DNA of 64,000 bases from Muribaculum sp. (GTDB taxonomy: Bacteria > Bacteroidota > Bacteroidia > Bacteroidales > Muribaculaceae): positions 62,001-126,000 of the forward strand of contig VSOZ01000004.1 in NCBI GenBank assembly GCA_009775095.1. The letters are read 5' to 3'. Of this stretch, positions 43,401-50,975 are shown piece by piece (positions within the stretch are counted from its first letter, which is position 1; each line of letters opens with the position of its first letter). A program made the position numbers and the translations under genes. Under the pieces are notes generated by a model. It saw nothing but the letters and a program-made list of their open reading frames with translations, made no database searches and was not told where the DNA came from.

Positions 43401-45233
43401 CCCCGCGTCGACATAACCGGTGTCGAGATTCGCCCACAACCTTATGTCAGAATACGTGACTTTCTGATACTCTGCCGAAGTGATGTCGACAACCGCATCG
43501 ATAGATGTCTTGCGTGAAAATGGCGAGTAGCCGCGTCCTGTTATCTTGGCGTCGGCAGTTATATCGCCGATGCCCATCTCGGGCAGAAATGAGCTTACAG
43601 GGAACTCGCGCATGGCCATGTTCAAGTCATAGCTCTCCACACGACCGTTCCAGTCGGCGTCAAGCAGTACGCTTCCGGCTCCGGTAACGGCTTTCAGATT
43701 GCCTTTGATAGCGCCCCGGTTCATATCGACATATCCGTCGAGCTTCACCGGAGGCAGATTGACCTGCTTGGCCAGCTTCGCTTCAAGGAGCGTAGGCTTG
43801 ACAAAGTTTACGTTTTTAAGATTGCCGTCTATGTTCACGTGTCCGCCGAGATTATCGGGCGACATCATGTTGCTCACGGCTCCGTTGACCGATACATTCA
43901 TATACCCGGGTAAAGCCGCTTCAAGCCGTTCGATGGAGAGGTCGCCGACTGTGCCGTCGATGTCGGCGTCGACAGTCATGTCATTATACCGGGGCACACT
44001 TTTAAGCATAGGCTTCATCGAAGGCATCAGCAACTCAAGGTCGGGGATGCCGATGCGGGCCAACGCACGCAACTGCAACGGCAATCCGGGGTCAGCCGCA
44101 AGATCGCCCATACCCATAAGCGCATTGAATTTTATAGACGAAAACAGCGTCGATATGTCGAAACGCTCGGCGCGCATGGCAGTCGTATCCATTGAGAAAA
44201 GTCCGGATGCCTCCAATTTGACACCGCAACGTTCAACGGCGGCAAGACGGCGGAGCGGCACCGCTATATTCACACCTTTATTATAAAAGGAGTCGACCTG
44301 TATGTTTATGTCATCGGCCTGCAGATAGTTCATGTCAAGACCCGGCTGTGGCACCGCCCCGCGTACGGCATAGACAGCGCGCCGTCCGGTAAGGCTGACC
44401 GTATCGCCGGTTATGGTCCACATAAGGCTGTCGGGAGAGGTAGCGACATCAGCGACCGGAGCCACAGAATCGACGGGGTGAGCGGCAAGATACTCCGGCG
44501 ACGGGGTAAGGTATGTGGCCGTAATACTGTCAACACTCAAAGCACCGGCATGGATACGGCGCGTAGCCATATCCACGAGTCCGTCGCGAAGTACCGCCAG
44601 AGGCACATTGGCACCGAGAGAATCTATTGTCGGCAGCATAGCCATGCGGTAATTTACATTGCGCAGCTCTATGTATGCGGCCTTTATTGTCAGCGGAGCG
44701 GATGAAGCGGTATCAGAGGGAGTAGGAGTCGAGTCATTACCGTTGAATATCAACGACACATCGCCGCCGTCAAGCACCGCTCGGCTCACATCGATTTTAG
44801 AGTGTTTCAGGTCATATGACGAAGGACTCAGGTCGAAGCGCTTCACATTGGCGGTAAGATACATGGCCGAGTCGGGAGTACCAAGCCGGTAAGCCACATC
44901 TTCAAAGTGTCCGTCCACTCTTATGTCAAGCGACAACAGCGGCAGCATCTCGACATTAAGCTGCGCGCTTCCTGCATTGACCATCGTGTCGCCCGGAGCG
45001 GGAATGACGCGGACACCGCCGAGTTCGACACGCAGCGGCCATTTCAGCCTGAAACGGTCTACATCAATCACCATTCCCGATGATTTACTGACCTCCTTCA
45101 GCGCTATATCCTTGACAAAATCCTGAACGAAAGGCACATATAGCAAAACAGGCACCAACAGCAATACTATCAGCGTCCACATAAGCACCTTAAGCACTCG
45201 TCTTATAACGGTATTTTTTATAAGATGTCCCAC
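40410..45233 (-). CDS. tamB: Translocation/assembly module protein TamB (AsmA-like)
   Basis: A giant protein of about 1,600 residues with one N-terminal membrane anchor (VLKVLMWTLIVLLLVPVLLY) and a long repetitive beta region that forms a hydrophobic groove across the periplasm. The C-terminal DUF490 domain has the signature FDLSTNDDITIQNELETMSPE, LLLYNVYTGPG and ending motifs LFNDRFKIVVGGNYS and GVGFVYKRKL. TamB-type proteins are thought to carry lipids between membranes and act with TamA/TamL. I chose the GTG of VGHLIKNTVIRR at 45233, because a -7-like element at 45267-45274 would place the longer start (45293) upstream of the promoter. tamL follows by overlap. Confidence 0.92.
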   Translation of the reverse strand: MGHLIKNTVIRRVLKVLMWTLIVLLLVPVLLYVPFVQDFVKDIALKEVSKSSGMVIDVDRFRLKWPLRVELGGVRVIPAPGDTMVNAGSAQLNVEMLPLLSLDIRVDGHFEDVAYRLGTPDSAMYLTANVKRFDLSPSSYDLKHSKIDVSRAVLDGGDVSLIFNGNDSTPTPSDTASSAPLTIKAAYIELRNVNYRMAMLPTIDSLGANVPLAVLRDGLVDMATRRIHAGALSVDSITATYLTPSPEYLAAHPVDSVAPVADVATSPDSLMWTITGDTVSLTGRRAVYAVRGAVPQPGLDMNYLQADDINIQVDSFYNKGVNIAVPLRRLAAVERCGVKLEASGLFSMDTTAMRAERFDISTLFSSIKFNALMGMGDLAADPGLPLQLRALARIGIPDLELLMPSMKPMLKSVPRYNDMTVDADIDGTVGDLSIERLEAALPGYMNVSVNGAVSNMMSPDNLGGHVNIDGNLKNVNFVKPTLLEAKLAKQVNLPPVKLDGYVDMNRGAIKGNLKAVTGAGSVLLDADWNGRVESYDLNMAMREFPVSSFLPEMGIGDITADAKITGRGYSPFSRKTSIDAVVDITSAEYQKVTYSDIRLWANLDTGYVDAGLLSMNHDANFDLSISGNIADDDYIMNFEGDVRNLDLKALNLSPTESRGSFSLEGRGHIRPGIGYYDADMKIGDLEWRMPDLTVATPSIDASIDATDSSTVVSVDNESLHAQFIAGCSIDTLAARFASGMAVIDREIAGRRIFVDSIQRELPRFVLSVNSGSNSIISDFLAPSKTSFRQLSLNVNNDSLFHLDGAVTGIKTGDTRIDSVGISAMQHGKFLLYRAKMNNRPGTFDSFAHVDVTGFLADQNLSLFLNQSNIKGDTGFKLGFNVTAIDSLLTLRMTPLDPVIGYKNWSLNKENFISYNLLTRHIDANLALTNGDSHLKVYTEHDEHGSTSQEDVIVNASGIQLADWLALSPFAPPVKGIAGADIRLGWDAETKSIEGNGSVSLDDFTYGRDRVGSFLLDVGLTTNTSGVVKASTSLMVDSIKVITAVGALNDSTASNPFMLDFSMIHFPLRIVNPFLPPGVAKLSGMLNGRMDITGTMTSPLFNGYLDFDSTAVSVDMIGSAFRFSEEKIPVDSNVVKFDRYTISALNENPLYIDGTVDINNLTSPKIALDMKARNMQVIGSKRGKGNDIYGRGYIDLDADVKGNMNFMRVDATLNLLEGSNVTYVVNTVANTLSAGVTDDDMVHFVQFSDTTAVLDADTVPAGEMALMLDARLIVSQGTTINVDLSANGQDKASIQGSGNLTFHMSPFSDMSLTGRYNIEKGFVRYTPPLMSQKNFDFESGSYIAFNGDMLNPILNLHAYDTMKANVTESGQNSRLINFIVSLSVTNTLNNMDVAFDLSTNDDITIQNELETMSPEQRANQAMNLLLYNVYTGPGTKASANLSGNPLFSFLTARLNSWAANTIKGVDISFGIDQYDRTYDGATSTTTSYSYRVSKSLFNDRFKIVVGGNYSTDSNMDENFSQNLINDISFEYMLNRSGSMYVRLFRHVGYESILEGEVIQTGVGFVYKRKLASLRDLFRFGRRPEEPVVALPADNSAVNVNDKDDDTNK

Positions 45234-45266
45234 AAGAAATAAATAGTCGTTTTGAAAAATATAACA

Positions 45267-45274
45267 TAAAGTTA
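45267..45274 (-). promoter_or_regulatory. -7-like element for tamB-tamL
   Basis: On the minus strand TAACTTTA differs from TAnnTTTG only in its last base. It lies 34 bp before the GTG start used here, in the divergent gap shared with lptD. Confidence 0.35.
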
Positions 45275-45338
45275 CGTATTTTGGTTTTAACATTTGCTAA
45301 ACTTGGACATATAATTTTTTTAATCTCATGGCATGTAG

Positions 45339-45346
45339 TATCTTTG
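45339..45346 (+). promoter_or_regulatory. -7 element of the lptD operon
   Basis: TATCTTTG matches TAnnTTTG exactly and puts the transcript start some 28 nt before the TTG start codon of lptD. Confidence 0.6.
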
Positions 45347-45380
45347 TGCAAAATTTTTATCAGAAAAAGGCCAATCCAAG

Positions 45381-48203
45381 TTGAGACACTCTCATCTATA
45401 TATTGTAACCATCGTACTGCTATGCGCCATATCAGCCTTAGCATCGGGGTCGTCCAACCGTCAGCACGCCGATAACGTGCCGGCAATACGCGACCATAAA
45501 ATCGGCGGCATCGACAGCATAATGGTCGACTCAACCATTGCTCTCGACGAGGCCGACCTTCATCGACGCACTCTTGTGAGCGAGATGGACTCTGACTCCG
45601 TAGCCGAAGTGTTTAATCATGACGAAGTGCCGCAAGGCCCTCGTAAATCGCGTATTGTGAGGCAGAAAGTGGACCTCGACAACGTAGTAAACTTCGCATC
45701 AAAAGACTCCATGATACTTATAGGCCGCAACAGCGCCTACATGTATGGCGACGCCGAGTTGACATACGGCGAGATGAAGCTCACGGCCGCCGAAGTGTCG
45801 ATGGACATGGCTACCAACAACGTCCATGCCGTAGGACGCCCCGACTCGGTAGGCGAGCTGACAGGCACTCCCGTGTTTACCGACAAAAGCGGCGAATACG
45901 AGTCGCAGACAATGAACTACAATTTCAAGTCGCAACGAGGTTTTATAACCAACGTCATAACCGAACAGGGCGAAGGCTATCTTACCGGCGGCCAGACCAA
46001 GAAGATGGAAAACGGTGAGTACTACCTGCGCAACGGCCGCTACTCAACCTGCTCCGACCATGAACATCCCCACTTCTACTTCCAGCTGACGAAAGCCAAA
46101 GTAAAGCCCAAAAGCAACATAGTCACCGGACCGGCCTATATGGTACTTGCCGGACTTCCGCTTCCGCTCGCGGTGCCTTTCGGCTACTTCCCGTTCTCTG
46201 AAAAATACTCTTCAGGTATAATATTCCCCACATTCGGCGACGACTATAACCGCGGTTTCTATCTGAGCAACGGAGGTTACTACTTCGCCATAAACGACAA
46301 CATAGACCTTGCGCTTACCGGAGAGCTTTATACCAAAGGTTCATGGGGTCTGTCGGCCCAGTCCAGCTATGTAAAACGCTACAAATACTCAGGCAGCTTC
46401 CATGTAAGCTACCTTAATACAATATACGGCGAAAAGGGCAGCCCCGACTACTCCAAGCAGACCAACTTCCAGATACTCTGGAATCACTCGCAGGATACAA
46501 AAGCCAACCCCAACATGAGCCTGTCGGCAAGTGTAAACTTCACCACGAGCGGCTATACACGCAACGACCTCAACAGCTACTACAGCAACTCGTTTACGGA
46601 AAACACCAAGAGCTCAACCGTCAATATGACCTACCGTATACCCAACTCCAAATGGTCATTCTCGACAACAGCCAACATAGCGCAGCGCACACAGGACTCG
46701 ACATTGGCCGTATCGTTTCCCAACCTTACGGTGACCATGTCGCAGGTTTACCCGTTCAAGCGCAAGCGCGCCGTAGGCAAAGAGCGTTGGTATGAAAAGA
46801 TAAAGCTCTCCTACTCGGGACTTTTCCAGAACTCGCTTACCGCCAATCAGGATGAGTTTTTCCAGAAGAGCCTTATAAAGGACTGGCGTAACGGCATGAA
46901 GCACTCAATACCCATCTCGGCCACGTTCAACATGTTCAAATACATCAACGTCACTCCGTCGCTACGTATTGATGACCGTATGTACACGTCAAAAGTAAGG
47001 CGCCAGTGGGATCCTAACGCTTCGGCCGAAGTAATGGATACTACCTACGGCTTCTACAACGTATGGGACTTTCAGGCATCGGTGTCGCTTGACACAAAGC
47101 TATACGGCTTCTATCAGCCAATGAAATTTCTCGGCGACAAAGTAAAAATGATACGTCATGTGCTCACTCCGTCCATATCATTCTCGGGAGCGCCTGACTT
47201 CGCTTCGCCCTTCTTCGGCTACTACGACCAATACCAGTATCAGAACAGCGCGGGCGAAACCGTGACCAAGAAGTACTCCATGTTTCCCAACGCGCTCTTC
47301 GGCGTACCCGGACAGGGGCGGTCGGGCATATTGAGTGTGTCGTTGGCTAACAACCTCGAAATGAAGGTCAAATCCAACGACAGTATCGGCGAAAAGAAGA
47401 TATCGCTTATCGAGAACCTCTCTATCTCGCAAAGCTACAACTTTGCCGCCGACTCCATGAACTGGAGCAATATAAACACGTCGTTGCTGCTCCGTCTTGT
47501 CAAGAACTTCAATCTCAACCTGTCGGCAACGTGGGATGTATATACATACCAGCTCAATTCAGCGGGCAATCCGGTACGAGTCAACGTACCACGCTGGAAA
47601 GCCGGCAAAGGCATAGGACGACTGTCAAGCACCGGCACATCGTTCTCTTACACATTCAACAACAACACGTTCAAGAAAAAAGACAAAAAAGACCGCGACA
47701 AGAACTCCGGCAACAGTGATAACGAAAGAGACGAAGACGACTATGATGACGAGGGTGATAATTTCTCGGGACGCAATACCGCCCGACGTCGCGATGAAGA
47801 GGACCGACAGATGGAGGTCGGCGACGGAGGCTATATGAAATGGGAAGTGCCGTGGAGCCTGACATTCAACTACTCGATCAACTACGGCTATGGCGAGTTC
47901 AACAAAAAGAAGATGGAGTATGACCCGCGCATAACCCAGAACCTCAGCTTTTCGGGCAATATACAGCCCACCAAGAACTGGAACTTCGGCTTCAGCGCCA
48001 GCTACAACTTCGACACCCACAAGATAGCCTACATGAACTGTAACATATCGCGCGACCTGCACTGCTTCACTATGACAGCCAGCTTCGTACCGGTAGGTCC
48101 ATACAAGAGCTACAACTTCCATATCTCGGTCAAGTCGTCGCTACTTCAGGACCTGAAGTACGACAAGCGTTCATCGCAGTCCAACGGTGTCAACTGGTAT
48201 TAA
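45381..48203 (+). CDS. lptD: LPS assembly outer-membrane protein LptD
   Basis: A 940-residue protein that inserts lipopolysaccharide into the outer leaflet. It has a signal peptide (about 1-22), an OstA/LptA-like jelly roll (about 60-220: NSAYMYGDAELTYGEMKLTAAEV; GGQTKKMENGEYYLRNGRYSTCS) and a large barrel (about 250-940: GLPLPLAVPFGYFPFSEKYSSGIIFP). It starts with TTG, as no ATG or GTG lies in frame between the promoter and the signal peptide; AAAAAGG is upstream. An odd insert at about 760-810 is packed with Lys, Asp, Glu and Arg (KKKDKKDRDKN, ERDEDDYDDEGD) and would be a charged loop. phoH follows after 12 bp. Confidence 0.93.
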   Translation: MRHSHLYIVTIVLLCAISALASGSSNRQHADNVPAIRDHKIGGIDSIMVDSTIALDEADLHRRTLVSEMDSDSVAEVFNHDEVPQGPRKSRIVRQKVDLDNVVNFASKDSMILIGRNSAYMYGDAELTYGEMKLTAAEVSMDMATNNVHAVGRPDSVGELTGTPVFTDKSGEYESQTMNYNFKSQRGFITNVITEQGEGYLTGGQTKKMENGEYYLRNGRYSTCSDHEHPHFYFQLTKAKVKPKSNIVTGPAYMVLAGLPLPLAVPFGYFPFSEKYSSGIIFPTFGDDYNRGFYLSNGGYYFAINDNIDLALTGELYTKGSWGLSAQSSYVKRYKYSGSFHVSYLNTIYGEKGSPDYSKQTNFQILWNHSQDTKANPNMSLSASVNFTTSGYTRNDLNSYYSNSFTENTKSSTVNMTYRIPNSKWSFSTTANIAQRTQDSTLAVSFPNLTVTMSQVYPFKRKRAVGKERWYEKIKLSYSGLFQNSLTANQDEFFQKSLIKDWRNGMKHSIPISATFNMFKYINVTPSLRIDDRMYTSKVRRQWDPNASAEVMDTTYGFYNVWDFQASVSLDTKLYGFYQPMKFLGDKVKMIRHVLTPSISFSGAPDFASPFFGYYDQYQYQNSAGETVTKKYSMFPNALFGVPGQGRSGILSVSLANNLEMKVKSNDSIGEKKISLIENLSISQSYNFAADSMNWSNINTSLLLRLVKNFNLNLSATWDVYTYQLNSAGNPVRVNVPRWKAGKGIGRLSSTGTSFSYTFNNNTFKKKDKKDRDKNSGNSDNERDEDDYDDEGDNFSGRNTARRRDEEDRQMEVGDGGYMKWEVPWSLTFNYSINYGYGEFNKKKMEYDPRITQNLSFSGNIQPTKNWNFGFSASYNFDTHKIAYMNCNISRDLHCFTMTASFVPVGPYKSYNFHISVKSSLLQDLKYDKRSSQSNGVNWY

Positions 48204-48215
48204 TCATCACGCAAC

Positions 48216-49199
48216 ATGATAGAACGCATAATAATTATAGACAACGTCGACCCCGTCAGCTTCTACGGCATAAACAACTGCAACATGCAGCTGATACGGA
48301 ATCTGTTTCCCAAGTTGCGCATGGCGGCACGCGGTCAGATAATAAAAGTCATAGGTGACCCTGAGGAGACTGCAAACTTCGAAAAGAAGATAAAAGAGCT
48401 CGAAGCCTACTGCGCACAGTACAACAAGCTCACCGAAGACGTAATACTTGACATAGTAAAAGGTGCCGGAGCCAAAGAGGTAAAAACCGACAACGTCATA
48501 ATATTCGGCATCAACGGCAAGCCTATATCGGCACGTTCAGCCAACCAGCAACTGCTCGTCAACTCTGTCATAAACAACGATCTGACGTTTGCACTCGGTC
48601 CTGCGGGCACGGGCAAGACATATGTAGCCATAGCGCTGGCCGTGCGCGCGCTTAAAAACCGCGAAGTGCGTAAAATCATACTTTCACGTCCGGCGGTAGA
48701 AGCGGGTGAGAAACTCGGATTTCTTCCCGGCGACATGAAGGACAAGATAGACCCATATCTTCAACCCCTCTATGACGCCCTTGAGGACATGATACCCGCC
48801 GCAAAACTGAAGGAGTATCTCGAGAGCAACGTCATACAGATAGCACCCCTCGCATTCATGCGCGGACGCACACTGAATGATGCCGTGATAGTGCTCGACG
48901 AGGCACAGAACACTACCACCCATCAGATAAAGATGTTTCTTACCCGACTTGGCATGAATGCCAAGATGATAATAACCGGCGACATAACGCAGATAGACCT
49001 GCCGCGCACGGTAAGTTCCGGCCTTGTACAGGCACTCAAGGTGCTTAAAGGGGTGCCCGGCATAGGCATGGTGGAATTCGGCAAAAAAGACATAGTTCGC
49101 CATCAGCTCGTACAGCGCATAGTGGAAGCCTACCAGAAATGGGACGACCTGCGCAAAGAAGAGGGCGCCGGCGAGCGGCACGACAACGGAAACCAATAA
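48216..49199 (+). CDS. phoH: PhoH family ATPase
   Basis: A 327-residue cytoplasmic P-loop ATPase of the PhoH (PhoH-like/YbeZ) family. An N-terminal KH-like part with the ribonucleotide-binding look (about 1-110) precedes Walker A GPAGTGKT (about 128-135), then SRPAVEAGEKLGFLPGD, and Walker B VIVLDEAQN (about 225), FLTRLGMNAKMIITGD, all hallmarks. PhoH-like proteins are linked to RNA processing and ribosome maturation, often as a pair with the endoribonuclease YbeY, which is not next door here. It shares a transcript with lptD (12 bp) and purC (23 bp). It is rich in AUA isoleucine codons from its first codons on. Confidence 0.93.
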   Translation: MIERIIIIDNVDPVSFYGINNCNMQLIRNLFPKLRMAARGQIIKVIGDPEETANFEKKIKELEAYCAQYNKLTEDVILDIVKGAGAKEVKTDNVIIFGINGKPISARSANQQLLVNSVINNDLTFALGPAGTGKTYVAIALAVRALKNREVRKIILSRPAVEAGEKLGFLPGDMKDKIDPYLQPLYDALEDMIPAAKLKEYLESNVIQIAPLAFMRGRTLNDAVIVLDEAQNTTTHQIKMFLTRLGMNAKMIITGDITQIDLPRTVSSGLVQALKVLKGVPGIGMVEFGKKDIVRHQLVQRIVEAYQKWDDLRKEEGAGERHDNGNQ

Positions 49200-49222
49200 A
49201 TTCAACACAATATTATATCGCA

Positions 49223-50173
49223 ATGGCTAAGACTCTAACTCAGACCGACTTCAACTTTCCGGGGCAGGACAGCGTATACCACGGCAAAGTACGTGATGTC
49301 TATGACATCAACAACGACCTTATGGTCATGGTGGCAACCGACCGCATATCGGCATTTGATGTGATACTCCCCAAAGGTATCCCCTACAAAGGACAGGTGC
49401 TCAACCAGATCGCGGCAAAGTTTCTTGACGCTACCGCCGATATAGTACCCAACTGGAAACTCGCCACTCCCGACCCGATGGTGACTGTGGGACTGAAATG
49501 CGAGGGCTTCCGTGTGGAGATGATAATACGCGGCTACCTTACCGGCAGCGCTTGGCGTGAATACAGCGCCGGCATGCGTGAACTCTGCGGAGTGAAACTG
49601 CCCGACGGCATGAAAGAAAACGAGCGTTTCCCCGAGCCCATAATAACCCCGACCACCAAAGCGGAGGCCGGACATGACGAAAACATATCGCGCGAAGAGA
49701 TCATAGCACAAGGCATAGTAAGCAAGGAGGACTATGAGACCATGGAGCGCTACACCCGTGCGCTGTTTAAACGCGGTACAGAGATAGCCGCCGAGAAGGG
49801 GCTTATACTTGTCGACACAAAATACGAGTTCGGCAAACGCGACGGCAAGGTGTACCTCATCGACGAGATACATACACCCGACTCGTCGCGCTACTTCTAT
49901 GCCGACGGCTACGAGGAGCGTTTTGCCAAGGGCGAACCGCAGCGCCAGCTCTCGAAAGAATTTGTGCGCCAGTGGCTTATCGAGCACAACTTTATGGGCA
50001 AGCCCGGACAGCAGGTTCCCGAAATGACCGACGCATACTGCGAGTCTGTAAGCGAACGCTATATCGAGCTGTATGAGCACATAACCGGCGAACCGTTTGT
50101 CAAGACCGACGAGACCGACCTTGCCGACCGTATCAGAAAGAACGTGGAGGCCTACCTCGCTTCCCGCAAATAA
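49223..50173 (+). CDS. purC: Phosphoribosylaminoimidazole-succinocarboxamide synthase (SAICAR synthase)
   Basis: This enzyme joins CAIR with aspartate using ATP in purine synthesis. The start at 49223 (MAKTLTQTDFNFPGQ) follows the phoH stop by 23 bp and matches the family N-terminus; a frame extending upstream inside phoH is ignored. The 316-residue length is that of the longer SAICAR synthase form. Hallmarks are YHGKVRDVYDI, MVATDRISAFDVILP, GLKCEGFRVEMIIRGYLTGSAWREY, IITPTTKAEAGHDENIS and ILVDTKYEFGKRDG with IDEIHTPDSSRY. It is embedded in the lptD-phoH-purC-ubiE operon. Confidence 0.97.
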   Translation: MAKTLTQTDFNFPGQDSVYHGKVRDVYDINNDLMVMVATDRISAFDVILPKGIPYKGQVLNQIAAKFLDATADIVPNWKLATPDPMVTVGLKCEGFRVEMIIRGYLTGSAWREYSAGMRELCGVKLPDGMKENERFPEPIITPTTKAEAGHDENISREEIIAQGIVSKEDYETMERYTRALFKRGTEIAAEKGLILVDTKYEFGKRDGKVYLIDEIHTPDSSRYFYADGYEERFAKGEPQRQLSKEFVRQWLIEHNFMGKPGQQVPEMTDAYCESVSERYIELYEHITGEPFVKTDETDLADRIRKNVEAYLASRK

Positions 50174-50187
50174 TCCAATCGTAATCA

Positions 50188-50925
50188 ATGGAAGTAAAAG
50201 CCGAAAAAATCAACCCATACGGCGATGACCGCTGCAAGACCGAGCAAGTAAGGGAGATGTTTGACTCCATTGCCCCGGCCTACGACTTCATGAACCGCAT
50301 GATGACTTTCGGCATAGATAAATTGTGGCGGCGGCGCGCAGTCAACATGCTGCGCCGCCGGGCGCCGCAACATATTCTCGACGTTGCCACGGGCACGGGC
50401 GACCTTGCCCTGCTCATGCACCGCCGGCTTCACCCTGACAGAATCACAGGCATCGACCTGAGCGAAGGCATGATAGCCATAGCACGCAAAAAAGCCGAAA
50501 ATGCCGGAGCTGAAGCACACATACGCTTTATGACCGGCGACTGCCTTGACCTGCCTTTCGCGCAGGAGGTATTTGACTGCATAACCGTGGCTTACGGGGT
50601 GCGCAACTTCGAGCATCTCGACCTCGGCTACCGTGAGATGCACCGTGTTCTCTCACGCGGCGGCATGCTCTGTGTCATCGAACTTTCGACACCCGTGTCA
50701 CCGATTGTCAAGCCGTTTTACAACTTCTACACACGCCACATCATTCCGGCGGTAGGGCGCCTTGTGTCGCACGACGTACGCGCCTACAGCTACCTGCCCG
50801 AAAGCATAGCCGCCGTACCGCAGGGCGACGACATGCTCCAACTCATGCGCGACGCCGGCTTCACCGACTGTCGCTTCCGCCGCCTCACCTTCGGCACCTG
50901 CACTATCTACACCGCCGTAAAATAA
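50188..50925 (+). CDS. ubiE: Demethylmenaquinone methyltransferase (UbiE/MenG)
   Basis: A 245-residue SAM-dependent methyltransferase that performs the last step of menaquinone synthesis. Motif I is ILDVATGTGDLALLM (SAM binding), then GIDLSEGMIAIARKKAE and the family signatures YDFMNRMMTFGIDKLWRR and VAYGVRNFEHLDLGYREMHRVL; the C-terminal YSYLPESIAAVPQGDDM is also typical. Bacteroidales use menaquinone only, so the MenG reaction is the relevant one. It starts 14 bp after purC. The usual neighbour aroE is not found; a STAND-like gene takes the following place. Confidence 0.96.
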   Translation: MEVKAEKINPYGDDRCKTEQVREMFDSIAPAYDFMNRMMTFGIDKLWRRRAVNMLRRRAPQHILDVATGTGDLALLMHRRLHPDRITGIDLSEGMIAIARKKAENAGAEAHIRFMTGDCLDLPFAQEVFDCITVAYGVRNFEHLDLGYREMHRVLSRGGMLCVIELSTPVSPIVKPFYNFYTRHIIPAVGRLVSHDVRAYSYLPESIAAVPQGDDMLQLMRDAGFTDCRFRRLTFGTCTIYTAVK

Positions 50926-50975
50926 TATCAGCGGATTTTAACATTTCAATAACAAACATACTTATTTTCTCCTCA

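Noticed and set aside
49235..50188. A 317-codon minus-strand open frame opposite purC
   Set aside because: purC is unambiguous on the plus strand, so this is a shadow frame.
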